From: Bin5 sp022827195
GTDB lineage: Bacteria; Chloroflexota; Anaerolineae; Caldilineales; Caldilineaceae
Length of the DNA: 64,000 nucleotides
Assembly (NCBI GenBank): GCA_965208275.1
Contig: OZ242331.1
Coordinates: forward strand, 2,542,001 to 2,606,000
Reading direction: 5' to 3'
A program made the translations under genes and the position numbers. Within the stretch, counting starts at the first letter, position 1. The number at the start of each line of letters is the position of its first letter. Shown here piece by piece: positions 17,852 to 26,570 of this stretch. Under the pieces are notes generated by a model. That model was given only the letters and a program-made list of their open reading frames with translations, ran no database searches and was not told where the DNA came from.

Positions 17852-18556
17852 CTATCCGGGACTCGAGCTGGCGTCAAGAAGCCTAATCACCTCAGCGTCC
17901 TTTACCTGGCGGAAGTCGTCGTACCATGCGCCCACGCCCCAGAATGGCGAGGGTGTCAGCAACGCCACAGCTTGGTGAACCGGGGCTGCGGGCGAGGCCC
18001 GCATGCTGCCGGCCGGTGTCGGGCATGAGGAGTTCAGGTCTGCGACAGCTTGCTGCGGCGCGACAGGAACGGCGGGGACAATTGCGTGTGGTCTCTGGTA
18101 GCTCAGGGCGAGGATTGCGGCACGCATCGACGCGCCGGTGGCCATGCCGTCATCGATGAGAAACACGGTCCGGCCAGCGATGGTTGCAGGCGCGCGTTCG
18201 CCGCGGTAGAAGCGAGCACGACGGGCCAATTCATGCTCCTGTTGGCGTGCAATCTGGTCGATCAGACCTTGGCCGAGCCCGGCCTGGCTGATGACTCTCT
18301 CGTTGAAGACCTGAACGCCCCCGTCGGCGATAGCCCCGAATGCCAACTCGCTCTGACCGGGTACGCCCAACTTACGCACAAGAAACAGGTCCAGGTCGGC
18401 TCCGAGGGCCTGAGCGGCTTCGAAGGCGACCGGTACGCCCCCCCGCAACAGGCCAAGCACGAGAGGATCTATTGACTCGAATTGAGCCAGATGTGCTCCG
18501 AGCAGAGCACCGGCCTGCTGCCGATTGCGGAATCGTTTCAGCTTGCCACTTGTCAA
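17852..18556 (-). CDS. Phosphoribosyltransferase family protein
   Basis: The type I phosphoribosyltransferase fold shows G-L-L-R-G-G-V-P-V-A near residue 37, K-L-G-V-P-G with E-L-A-F-G-A-I-A, and the PRPP loop V-F-L-I-D-D-G-M-A-T-G-A-S. The C-terminal signature F-W-G-V-G-A-W-Y-D-D-F-R-Q-V is typical of the stand-alone bacterial family. A stretch of ~13 extra residues (around 175-195, Pro/Ala/Ser-rich) interrupts the usual short link between V-P-V-A-P and L-T-P. The start is TTG 18556 with GAGG seven bases upstream. The accepted base or nucleoside is unknown. Confidence 0.85.
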   Translation of the reverse strand: MTSGKLKRFRNRQQAGALLGAHLAQFESIDPLVLGLLRGGVPVAFEAAQALGADLDLFLVRKLGVPGQSELAFGAIADGGVQVFNERVISQAGLGQGLIDQIARQQEHELARRARFYRGERAPATIAGRTVFLIDDGMATGASMRAAILALSYQRPHAIVPAVPVAPQQAVADLNSSCPTPAGSMRASPAAPVHQAVALLTPSPFWGVGAWYDDFRQVKDAEVIRLLDASSSPG

Positions 18557-18668
18557 AAAGCAGCCTCTACAGACGATATTCCTGACTCAGACAGGGAAAA
18601 GGCAGTGAAGTGGGAAGGAAGGAGCTCCGGGGCAAGGAGCGTGGAACGAGGAGCTCGCGCCTCGTCCC

Positions 18669-19595
18669 TTACTCGCTGATCTCCTGTTCCTGGTCGCGCT
18701 CGGGATCGAGCAGCCACTCGACCAGGCCCTGAATCTCTACTTCGCTCAGCTTGTCGGCGAAATTCTGGGGCATTTCCCCCACGTCTTCGTAGGTCAGAAC
18801 CACAAACGCAGCGGGATCTACGATGCTCTGGTAGACGTACTCTTCTGCAGTCATTCCTTCTACGCGGCTGCCGGCCCGTTCAAAGAGGTCGGCCAAATTG
18901 GGGCCGTTCTGGCCGGGCTCATCATCTTGTCTGGCCGCCAGATTGTGGCAGGCGAAGCAGGCCTCGGACTGCCACAGCTCATCGGGTGCTCGAATGCTGC
19001 GCGCCTTGTACTCTTCGAGGGCGGCGCTCTGCTCCTCCTCGCTCAGGAAGAGGAAGGCGGTGTTCTGAAATTCAACCGGCTTGAGTACATCGTCAAAAGG
19101 TTGAAAGGGGTCTTCTTCGGGCGTCTGTACCAGGGCGGACTCCTGCCAGTTCATCACGTAAAGGGTCAGATCTTCGACCTGATCGCCGCGCAGAGGTCCG
19201 CCAAACTGGCCGCCCCAGGTAGGCATGATTTCGGGCCACTGGCTGTCGGTCTTGCTGGGGCGACCGGCGGCGATGGTCAGCTTCACGTAGTCTTCGAGCG
19301 AACCGGCCCATCCGACATCGGCCAGCCGGCCGGTTGGGGTGAAGAAATAGTAGCTGTTCAGGCCCGGGGCTCTCCCCAGCAGCCCTTGGCCGTTCGGGCC
19401 ATGGCAAGTGGCGCAGTTGCTGTCGAACAGGGTGGCGCCGTTTTCGACCGAACGGCCCTGCCAGTTTATGGTCTGCGCCTCCATGCGGGGGACTTCGCTC
19501 ACCAATACCAGCAGCAGGACGATGATGCCCAAAAGCGAAGACAGAATGCCCCACATCACTTTGGCGATAGGAGACCTGGTATAAAGACGGTGCAT
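18669..19595 (-). CDS. Dihaem cytochrome c subunit of the bc complex
   Basis: One N-terminal membrane anchor (about residues 14-34) is followed by two periplasmic c-type haem sites: C-A-T-C-H (~60) and C-F-A-C-H (~215). 308 residues. It follows the cytochrome b gene by ten bases and is the last gene of the bc operon. A membrane-anchored dihaem cytochrome c in place of cytochrome c1/f is found in several Gram-positive and Chloroflexota menaquinol complexes. It takes electrons from the Rieske centre and passes them to soluble carriers or a terminal oxidase. Confidence 0.9.
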   Translation of the reverse strand: MHRLYTRSPIAKVMWGILSSLLGIIVLLLVLVSEVPRMEAQTINWQGRSVENGATLFDSNCATCHGPNGQGLLGRAPGLNSYYFFTPTGRLADVGWAGSLEDYVKLTIAAGRPSKTDSQWPEIMPTWGGQFGGPLRGDQVEDLTLYVMNWQESALVQTPEEDPFQPFDDVLKPVEFQNTAFLFLSEEEQSAALEEYKARSIRAPDELWQSEACFACHNLAARQDDEPGQNGPNLADLFERAGSRVEGMTAEEYVYQSIVDPAAFVVLTYEDVGEMPQNFADKLSEVEIQGLVEWLLDPERDQEQEISE

Positions 19596-19605
19596 AGTTG
19601 CTCAG

Positions 19606-21249
19606 CTACTCCCCTGCATTCGCGCCGGAAAGCTGATTCCAACCGTCAGCAACATAGTCGAAGAAGAGATGCTTCCAGCCGTACTGCTCCCAGTATATGG
19701 AGTCTTCATGCAGCCAAAAGCTCTTTTCGTAGTTTCCTGCGGTTCCCTGGGCGTCAAACCAGAAGATCTCCCATTTCAGCTTCTTGAGGCCGGGTTGGTC
19801 CTGGGTGATCGTCACCTGGCCGACGGGTGCGTTGAAGTCGGGATCAGTGCGCCGGTAGAAGTCAACCGCTTCATAGAATTCGTGCAGGAGCTCATTGAAT
19901 TCGTGGTCGTGCACGTCGTACTCTTCATCGGTGCGCCAGACGCCGAGCGGGAGGTGCTTGTACCCGATCTCACGCGAAATGCCGGAGCCTTCTTCGGGCA
20001 TCACATCCTGAACGATTTCGACGGATGGGGCACCCTGGACCGCGTATTCGGGCGTGCCCATCCAGCTTAGAATGATCATCACGGTACCGGCGACAATTCC
20101 GGCCACGATGGCGACCTTGCGGTCCTTGCCGCGACGGCTGGGATTGTAGTCAAGGTAGGGTATGGCCATCAGAAGCACGAGCAGCACGCCGGGCAATAGG
20201 ACACCGGCGATAAACTTGTCTGCGATTTTGAGCAGCCCCTGCAACCAATAGAAGTACCAGGGCGCGACCGTGTGCAGCGGCGTCGATTGTGGATTGGCGA
20301 TGTGTTCGAGCGGCGCCTGGAAGAAGAAGACCGTCAGCAGGATCAGCAGCGTCGTGATGACGGTCATAAAGCTCATTTCATCGACAAACACGTCGGGCAA
20401 GTAGTAGACCCGTTTGTCGGCCGGCACGCGGTTGGCTGTGTCTTCCCCCACCTCCTCTTGGTCGGCGGGCAGGCTAATGCCGAAGTGGACGACCTTGTAG
20501 TAGTGAACGAAAAAGAAGAGGACCAGCAGCAGCGGCAGGAAGAGAACATGCAGCAGGTAGAAACGCATCAGGCCATTGGCGCCGATATCCGGGGCGCCGC
20601 GGGCAAGCAGGTTCACGACCTCGCCGACGACGGCAGGCGGCACCGCTTCTGCCATGGAAGTGCCGATCGTAACGGCCCAGAATGCCAGCTGGTCCCAGGG
20701 AAGCAGGTAGCCGGAAAAGCTAAGAAACAAAGTAAACACGAGCAGCAGCACACCGGTAAACCAGGTGAACTGGCGCGGCGGTTTATAGCTGCCGGTCAGA
20801 TAACAGCGCACCATGTGCAGCGTCACGATCGCGACCATCGCCTCGGCACCCAGACGGTGCATATCGCGCAGGAACTGGCCGAACGGTATATTGGTCAGCA
20901 ACAGGATCATGTCGGGGTAGGCGCGTTCCGGTGTAGGCGCGTACCAGATCATCAGCAGGATGCCGGTGATCGTTTCGACGATGAAGAGATAGGTTGAAAG
21001 CAGACCCAACCGGAATGTGTGGGTAAAGCGGGTGACGCTCTCGTGGTAATAGGTGGGCTTGATATGGAGCAGGAAGGACTCTGCGTGGGGCTTAAGGCGC
21101 GGATTGGGGCGGCCCGGCGGGTCGCCCTGCAGCATGCGGCGAAACTCGCCGGCATCGATTCCGGCAGTGATGCGGGTGAAGACGCTATCAGCCTGGGTGG
21201 CGACGGCCCCGATTAATCCTTTTTCGCGAATGTCTTGTTGGACACCCAT
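19606..21249 (-). CDS. Cytochrome b of the menaquinol-cytochrome c complex (fused b6/subunit IV)
   Basis: The 547-residue protein contains the full eight-helix cytochrome b. Haem ligands lie in H-R-L-G-A...T-L-H (13 residues between) and L-L-H...V-H-Y (14 residues between); the 14-residue spacing is the b6 hallmark. The quinol-oxidation (Qo) motif normally P-E-W-Y or P-D-W-Y reads A-P-W-Y at residues 329-332, so the acidic residue is missing. A long N-terminal (~60 residues) and a soluble acidic C-terminal extension (~430-547) are unusual. It oxidises menaquinol (inference) at the outer face of the membrane, working with the Rieske and cytochrome c subunits of this operon. Confidence 0.93.
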   Translation of the reverse strand: MGVQQDIREKGLIGAVATQADSVFTRITAGIDAGEFRRMLQGDPPGRPNPRLKPHAESFLLHIKPTYYHESVTRFTHTFRLGLLSTYLFIVETITGILLMIWYAPTPERAYPDMILLLTNIPFGQFLRDMHRLGAEAMVAIVTLHMVRCYLTGSYKPPRQFTWFTGVLLLVFTLFLSFSGYLLPWDQLAFWAVTIGTSMAEAVPPAVVGEVVNLLARGAPDIGANGLMRFYLLHVLFLPLLLVLFFFVHYYKVVHFGISLPADQEEVGEDTANRVPADKRVYYLPDVFVDEMSFMTVITTLLILLTVFFFQAPLEHIANPQSTPLHTVAPWYFYWLQGLLKIADKFIAGVLLPGVLLVLLMAIPYLDYNPSRRGKDRKVAIVAGIVAGTVMIILSWMGTPEYAVQGAPSVEIVQDVMPEEGSGISREIGYKHLPLGVWRTDEEYDVHDHEFNELLHEFYEAVDFYRRTDPDFNAPVGQVTITQDQPGLKKLKWEIFWFDAQGTAGNYEKSFWLHEDSIYWEQYGWKHLFFDYVADGWNQLSGANAGE

Positions 21250-21303
21250 TTGGATCTATCGTCTCCTGGTCAGAACATGTGCTGAAATGGCGGTCGTACT
21301 ATG

Positions 21304-21984
21304 TCAGTCGGCTTCATTCTTGGCTCTGGCCGGCGACATAGCGGCTGGCAGGCCCCGGATGCGGTCGCCGGTGTCGACAACGATATCTACGCCGGGCGTA
21401 TCGACGGCGGGGGCCAGGATCTCTTCACTGCCTTCATCCGTTTTTGTCACAACAGTGTCGCCGTCGACGACATCAATACGGAACTGATCGAGTGAGCGCG
21501 GCGCGGGTCCCCAGATATAGTGCCCCTCGCGGCTGAACTGGGAGAAATGGCAGGGGCAAAGGAAGCGATTGTTGGTAGGGTCCCACTTGTAAAGGCAGCC
21601 CAGATGCGTACAGACCATGTAGAGGGCGCGTGGACCGCTATCGGTATTGACCAGCCAGAAATTGCCCGCTGTGTTGGGCTGCGGAGCGAGATCGGTTGAC
21701 GGCAGGTTCGCGGCCGACCCAAGATGGAACTCGCCGCCAAATGTGCCGGAACTGAATCGGGGTGACATAAACCTGTAGGTAGCCAGGCCGCTTTCCAGTG
21801 TCAGCAGACCGAGCGCGCTTGCCCAGGCGTAGGTGAGGAACTCGCGCCGGTTTATGCCTTCGCGACCGACGTTGAGAGTTTCAAGTATCTCTTCCCGGCC
21901 CAGCGGCGCTACCCTTTCGGCGGCCGCTGATATATCGACTTCACGCCCAAGCACCTGCTGCCGCAGATCCTGTTGGACAGTCAT
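21304..21984 (-). CDS. Rieske [2Fe-2S] protein, second copy
   Basis: 226 residues with an N-terminal membrane anchor (R-R-E-F-L-T-Y-A-W-A-S-A-L-G). The cluster motifs are C-T-H-L-G-C and C-P-C-H-F-S. In box II the usual Gly after His is Phe, while the Ser that tunes redox potential is kept. It is highly similar to the upstream Rieske gene from the anchor onward but lacks its long Pro/Ala linker. Position two in the operon, 54 bases before cytochrome b. It may be an alternative subunit with altered potential (inference). Confidence 0.92.
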   Translation of the reverse strand: MTVQQDLRQQVLGREVDISAAAERVAPLGREEILETLNVGREGINRREFLTYAWASALGLLTLESGLATYRFMSPRFSSGTFGGEFHLGSAANLPSTDLAPQPNTAGNFWLVNTDSGPRALYMVCTHLGCLYKWDPTNNRFLCPCHFSQFSREGHYIWGPAPRSLDQFRIDVVDGDTVVTKTDEGSEEILAPAVDTPGVDIVVDTGDRIRGLPAAMSPARAKNEAD

Positions 21985-22069
21985 TTGGATATGGTTTTCC
22001 TCTCAGCAAGGATGCGTTTGTCATCGTCTTCTAACGCACTCGCTATATCACTTCTCCTCTGTTCCAGGT

Positions 22070-23071
22070 TTAAGCTGTTGCATCATCGTCCGGCCCTGGC
22101 ACGAACGCGACTTCGACGGCGGGAGACAGCGCCTTTGGCTTTCCTTGGATGCGCTTGCCGGTGTCGACCACGATTTCTGCGTCCGGTCCTGGCGTTCCGG
22201 GGGCGGAGATCGATTCGCCCATATCTTCGGTTTGCGCCACGACGGTGCCACCCTGCACGATCTCAATCAGGAATTGATCGAGGGAGCGGGGTGCCGGACC
22301 TTCGATGTAGTGGCCCTCGAGGTTGAACTTGGAACCGTGGCAGGGACATTCGAAGCGGTTGTTCGATGGCTCCCACTTGTAGAGACAGCCCAGATGCGTG
22401 CAGACCATATAGAGCGCGCGCGGGCCCTCGTCGGTATTGATCAGCCAGAATTTGCCGGTTGTATTGCCCTCCGGGTCGATGCCGATTCGGGGCAGGGCTG
22501 AGGCGGCGCCGAGCGGGAACTTGCCACCGAACTCGCCTTCGCGGAAACGAGGATACATGAATTGGTAGGTTGCCAGCCCGCTTTCCAAGGTTAGCAGTCC
22601 CAGCGCGCCGGCCCAGGCATAGGTCAGGAACTCGCGTCGATTGATGCCTTCCTGACCTTCCTCGAATGTTTCAAGCACCGCGGCGCGGCCTACGGGAGCG
22701 ACCCTATCTGCCGCGGCGGCCGCGGCGCTGCCATTGCTCTGTACAAGTGAAGGAGGCTGCGCGGTCGCAACTTCCTGCAAGGGGTCCTCCTGCTCTACGA
22801 CAGCGGCCTCTGGTGGAGCAGCTTCTGCGACCGGTGCGGGCGCGGGCTGTTCGGGAGGCGCGGCGGCGGGGGCTTCGCTGGCAACTGCGGCTGCCGCCGG
22901 TTCAGGCTCGGGCGGTGGCGCAACTTCCTGGCCGGGCGCGGCTTCCTGAGAAGGCCCAGCGCTACCGTCGCGCGGAGGGTCCATCGCGCTGACATCGACA
23001 CCGAGGCGCTCGGCTGCCGCCTGCTGAGCACGCTTCACTCTGTCAAGCCATACCGGATTTGATTCCGCCAT
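22070..23071 (-). CDS. Rieske [2Fe-2S] protein, first copy with long Pro/Ala linker
   Basis: 333 residues. The first ~115 form an Ala/Pro/Glu-rich low-complexity region in front of the membrane anchor (Tat-like R-R-E-F-L-T-Y). The Rieske domain follows with canonical C-T-H-L-G-C and C-P-C-H-G-S. The N-terminal region would lie on the cytoplasmic side and has no obvious catalytic content. First gene of the bc operon, downstream of a strong promoter at 23206-23234. Its second half aligns almost residue for residue with the next gene, showing tandem duplication. Confidence 0.92.
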   Translation of the reverse strand: MAESNPVWLDRVKRAQQAAAERLGVDVSAMDPPRDGSAGPSQEAAPGQEVAPPPEPEPAAAAVASEAPAAAPPEQPAPAPVAEAAPPEAAVVEQEDPLQEVATAQPPSLVQSNGSAAAAAADRVAPVGRAAVLETFEEGQEGINRREFLTYAWAGALGLLTLESGLATYQFMYPRFREGEFGGKFPLGAASALPRIGIDPEGNTTGKFWLINTDEGPRALYMVCTHLGCLYKWEPSNNRFECPCHGSKFNLEGHYIEGPAPRSLDQFLIEIVQGGTVVAQTEDMGESISAPGTPGPDAEIVVDTGKRIQGKPKALSPAVEVAFVPGPDDDATA

Positions 23072-23205
23072 AGTGTCCGGTCTCCCTGGAAAAGAGCGCG
23101 ACCTGCGCGAATCTACCGCCCTTTCCCCGCCCCAGATTCAGTCAAGATAGTGCAACTTTCCGGAACTGGCCGGTGATCGCTGCGTTGTCCACCAAAGATA
23201 GGCTG

Positions 23206-23234
23206 AGTATAGCAGGCGGTCAATACATTGTCAA
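23206..23234 (-). promoter_or_regulatory. Sigma70 promoter of the bc operon
   Basis: On the minus strand TTGACA (23229-23234) and TATACT (23206-23211) are exactly 17 bases apart. Transcription would start near 23199, giving a ~128-base leader before the first Rieske gene. Confidence 0.75.
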
Positions 23235-23327
23235 AATTATCACAAACGCTACGGTAAGGCGGCCCTTGTTGCGTTTGAAGCGTCTTCAGAAGACCCGGCC
23301 GCCGCTCAAACAGGTGCCTAAAGGCTC

Positions 23328-26093
23328 CTATAATCCAAGTTGCGAGAGGCTGGCGGAAACCTGCGCGCGCTGGGCTTCAAGTTCCTTCAGTTTGTCGCGT
23401 TCGCGCTGTACGACTTGCTCGGGCGCCCTGCCGACAAAGTTCTCGTTACCCAGCAAGCCTTCGGTACGGTTTATCTGCCCTTCCACGTTTGCCAGCTCTT
23501 TTTCAATCCGCTTGCGCTCGGCATCCAGATCGACCATGCCGGCGAGGGGCAGATAGGTGGAGATGCCGCCGGCCGAGAGCTGGACACTAGTACCGAGGTC
23601 GATTGCCCCGGCGTCGCCTTGAACGGTGACTTGTGCTTCGTCGAGCCGCGCCAGGTTGGTGAACAGGTCGAGATTCTTCTGCACGAGGCTGCTGTTTCCG
23701 GAGGCAAAGATTGCTGCAATGCGGCGGCCCGGCTCGACGTTGTATTCGGCGCGGGCGTTGCGAATGGCGCGTACGATCTCCTGAATGCGGGCGAAAGCTT
23801 CCTCGGCGGCCTCGTCCCGCGGCAGCTTTGAATGGGGCCAGCGTTGGGTCATGAGCGCCTCGGCGGCCTCGGAAACGCCTGGCAGATGGCTCCAGATGGC
23901 TTCGGAAACGTAGGGCATGAAGGGATGCAGAAGGCGCAGCGACTGTTCGAGCGTGAAGGCAAGCACCTGGCTTGTGGCCTTGCGCGCGGCCTGATCACCG
24001 CCGTAGAGGCGGGGTTTGGCGGCTTCGATGTACCAGTCGCAGTACTCGTTCCAGAGAAACTCGTAGAGCTGGCGGCCGGCTTCTCCCAGCTGCCAGTTAT
24101 CGATCAGATGGGTTGCATGGTCTTGCACGGCGCACAAGCGGCTGAGAATCCAGCGGTCGGCCAGAGCCAGCTCGGAGGCGGGCGGAAGGGCAAAGGTTGT
24201 GCCGTGGCGGCCATCTTCGTCGTCCAGCTTAGCTTCGGCGGCATCCAGATTCATCAGAACGAAGCGGGCCGCATTCCAGATCTTATTTGCAAAGTTACGG
24301 TTGGCCTCGATGCGGTTGACGCTGAGCTTCATGTCGTTGCCGGGCGTGCTGCCTGTGAGGAGCGTAAAGCGCAGGGCGTCGTTGCCGTAGCTGCCGATGA
24401 GGTCGAGCGGATCGAGGGCGTTGCCGAGGCTCTTGCTCATTTTGCGCCCGTCCTCGGCGCGCACGAGCCCGTGCAGATAGACGTATTCGAATGGCGGCTT
24501 GCCGGTGAAGTAGAGGCCCATCATGATCATGCGGGCGACCCAGAAGAAGATGATGTCGTAGCCTGTTTCCAACACCGTTGTCGGATAGTAGCGGGCCAGG
24601 TCGGCGGAAACAGGAAGGTCGTTGGTCGCTGCGGAGCCGCTGCCGTCGGGCCAGCCCAAGGTGCTGAAGGGCCAAAGTCCGCTGCTGAACCAGGTATCGA
24701 GAACGTCTTCATCCTGCTCCAGCTCGACCGTTTCGCCGTAGTGTTGGATAGCCTGTTCGAGCGCTTCGCTCTCGCCGTGGGCGGCGAACTGCTGGCCGTC
24801 GGGCCCGTACCAGATGGGGATGCGGTGCCCCCACCAAAGCTGGCGGCTGATGCACCAGTCGCGGATGTTCTCCAGCCAGTGGAAGTAGCTTCGTTCGAAA
24901 CGCTGGGGGACGATCTTGATGCGTCCGTCCTTGACAGCAGCGCTGGCGGCTTCGGCGAGAGGCTTTGTTTTGACGAACCACTGGGTGCTCAGGAGGGGCT
25001 CGACGATGGTCTGGCAGCGCTGGCAGTGGCCTACCTCGTGGACGTGAGGCTTTTCGTCGACGACGAGGCCCGCGGCGCGCATATCCTCCCACAGCTTTGT
25101 GCGGGCTTCAAAGCGGTCGAGACCGGCGTAGGGCCCGGCCGCGGCGTTGAGGCTGCCGTCTTCGTTGGTGATGTTGACGAAGGGGAGGTCGTGGCGGAGG
25201 CCGATCTGGTAGTCGTTGGGGTCGTGGCCGGGGGTGACTTTGAGCGCGCCGGTGCCGAATTGGGGGTCGACATGTTCGTCGGCAATGACGGGGATTGGGC
25301 GTGCCAGCATCGGGACGAGTGCGGTCTTGCCGACGAGGTGGGCATAGCGGTCGTCCTCGGGATGGACGGCGACGGCAGTATCGCCGAGGATGGTCTCCGG
25401 GCGGGTGGTGCAGACTTCAACCGAGCCGCGGCCGCCGGCGTCCACCTCCTGAAGTGGGTAGCGGAAGGTATAGAGCTTGCCCTCGATTGGCTCGTGTTCT
25501 ACTTCGAGGTCGCTGATGGCGCTTTCGCAGCGGGGGCACCAGTTGACCAGATAGTTGCCGCGATAGATGAGACCGTCGTTGTAGAGTCGGATGAAGGCCT
25601 CAAGCACGGCGTCGCTGAGGCCGTCGTCGAGGGTGAACCGCTCGCGGCTCCAGTCGCAGGAGATGCCCATACGGCGCTGCTGTCCGCTGATCTGGGCGTG
25701 GTATTCGTCCTTCCAGGCCCAGACCTCCTGAAGGAAGCCTTCGCGACCCAGGTCATGGCGGGTGGCGCCGTTTTCGGCCAGTTTGCGCTCGACGACGTTC
25801 TGGGTGGCGATGCCGGCATGGTCGGTGCCTGGCACCCAGAGGGTGGGCCGGCCGGACATGCGGTTGTAGCGGACAAGCATGTCCTCGATGGCGCTGGTGA
25901 TGGCGTGGCCTAAGTGGAGCACGCCGGTGACGTTTGGAGGAGGCATCGAGATGACGAAGGGCGGGGCGTCGGGATCGGCGAGGCCGCTCTCGATCTGCTG
26001 TTCGGGCCGGAAGAAGCCTTCCGATTCCCACCATTCGTAGAGCTTCTCTTCCCATTCGCGGGGTTCGTAGACTTTGGGCATCTGCTGTGTCAT
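23328..26093 (-). CDS. valS: Valyl-tRNA synthetase
   Basis: Class I synthetase, ~921 residues. The HIGH motif reads H-L-G-H-A after P-P-P-N-V-T-G, and the KMSKS motif is intact in G-R-K-M-S-K-S-L-G-N. The editing (CP1) domain, anticodon-binding domain and C-terminal coiled-coil arm (L-D-A-E-R-K-R-I-E-K-E-L) are all present. It charges tRNA-Val and deacylates mischarged Thr. ATG 26093 (M-T-Q-Q-M-P-K) is preferred over an in-frame TTG at 26138, which lies inside the leader terminator. Expression is controlled by the T-box leader immediately upstream. Confidence 0.97.
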   Translation of the reverse strand: MTQQMPKVYEPREWEEKLYEWWESEGFFRPEQQIESGLADPDAPPFVISMPPPNVTGVLHLGHAITSAIEDMLVRYNRMSGRPTLWVPGTDHAGIATQNVVERKLAENGATRHDLGREGFLQEVWAWKDEYHAQISGQQRRMGISCDWSRERFTLDDGLSDAVLEAFIRLYNDGLIYRGNYLVNWCPRCESAISDLEVEHEPIEGKLYTFRYPLQEVDAGGRGSVEVCTTRPETILGDTAVAVHPEDDRYAHLVGKTALVPMLARPIPVIADEHVDPQFGTGALKVTPGHDPNDYQIGLRHDLPFVNITNEDGSLNAAAGPYAGLDRFEARTKLWEDMRAAGLVVDEKPHVHEVGHCQRCQTIVEPLLSTQWFVKTKPLAEAASAAVKDGRIKIVPQRFERSYFHWLENIRDWCISRQLWWGHRIPIWYGPDGQQFAAHGESEALEQAIQHYGETVELEQDEDVLDTWFSSGLWPFSTLGWPDGSGSAATNDLPVSADLARYYPTTVLETGYDIIFFWVARMIMMGLYFTGKPPFEYVYLHGLVRAEDGRKMSKSLGNALDPLDLIGSYGNDALRFTLLTGSTPGNDMKLSVNRIEANRNFANKIWNAARFVLMNLDAAEAKLDDEDGRHGTTFALPPASELALADRWILSRLCAVQDHATHLIDNWQLGEAGRQLYEFLWNEYCDWYIEAAKPRLYGGDQAARKATSQVLAFTLEQSLRLLHPFMPYVSEAIWSHLPGVSEAAEALMTQRWPHSKLPRDEAAEEAFARIQEIVRAIRNARAEYNVEPGRRIAAIFASGNSSLVQKNLDLFTNLARLDEAQVTVQGDAGAIDLGTSVQLSAGGISTYLPLAGMVDLDAERKRIEKELANVEGQINRTEGLLGNENFVGRAPEQVVQRERDKLKELEAQRAQVSASLSQLGL

Positions 26094-26135
26094 GCGACTT
26101 TGCCTTTGCGTGCTGTCCCGTTCGGGAGCCCGGAA

Positions 26136-26172
26136 CAAGAAAAGTCATTTCATCCAAAGGACGAAATGACTT
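26136..26172 (-). terminator. Intrinsic terminator of the valS T-box leader
   Basis: Arms 26142-26155 and 26159-26172 pair over 14 positions with a single mismatch around a three-base loop, followed on the minus strand by TTTTCTT. The 5' arm begins right after the T-box core, so antiterminator and terminator are mutually exclusive. Confidence 0.85.
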
Positions 26173-26432
26173 CGCGGTACCACCTTTGTTAGCTGCCGGT
26201 CTCCGCGTTATGCAAAGAGGCCGGCTGCTCTCTCTGCCGCGTTAACGGGCGGACCCGGGGAGAGTTATGTGCTGCGTGTCTTCACTCTCCCAGCCTTCCC
26301 GGCGACATTCCCCCAAGAGGACACAGTCCTCTGTGCGCTGCGATCACGGACGCCTTTTTCAGCCGCGGGGGCGTCTCTCTGTCGTGTGCGGGCGCGGGTA
26401 CTCCTCCGGTGCGCTGCCTTTCGAAATGAATT
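26136..26432 (-). promoter_or_regulatory. T-box riboswitch leader of valS
   Basis: The minus-strand leader contains the canonical T-box core AAGGTGGTACCGCG (26173-26186). This is followed by a long hairpin and U-rich tract (26136-26172), the intrinsic terminator that competes with the T-box antiterminator. Farther upstream are the Stem I-type elements GAGTA and AGAGAG and several G/C hairpins, including GGGAGAG...CTCTCCC. Uncharged tRNA-Val is expected to bind and allow readthrough into valS. I could not assign the specifier codon with certainty by eye. Confidence 0.9.
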
Positions 26433-26438
26433 TTGCTT

Positions 26439-26467
26439 AGTGTATAGCGTGGGATAGGCCTTGTCAA
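26439..26467 (-). promoter_or_regulatory. Promoter of the valS T-box transcript
   Basis: On the minus strand TTGACA (26462-26467) is followed after 17 bases by TACACT (26439-26444); TATACA at 26441-26446 is a 15-base-spaced alternative. Start near 26432, giving a ~340-base leader. Confidence 0.6.
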
Positions 26468-26510
26468 TTCTGTCGGCGCGGCGCGTATGCTTGCGCACAC
26501 CTGGTCTCAT

Positions 26511-26570
26511 ACGAGTGTTTGGGAGCGTTTACGGGCGTATTACGAGCGTATACGAGCGTTTGCGAGCCTT
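26511..26570. repeat. Six imperfect 10-base tandem repeats upstream of valS promoter
   Basis: Consecutive ten-base units resemble TACGAGCGTT (for example 26511-26520, 26541-26550, 26551-26560), so similar half-sites recur once per DNA turn. The array ends 44 bases upstream of the valS -35 box. Nearby are two palindromes, AAACGT-GGA-ACGTTT (26588-26602) and AATGAT-AA-ATCATT (26605-26618). Function unknown; a cooperative protein-binding site is possible. Confidence 0.5.

Noticed and set aside
23832..25913. Plus-strand open frame of ~690 codons
   Set aside because: It is antisense to valS, which has all synthetase motifs. Long antisense frames are expected from the GC-rich codon use.
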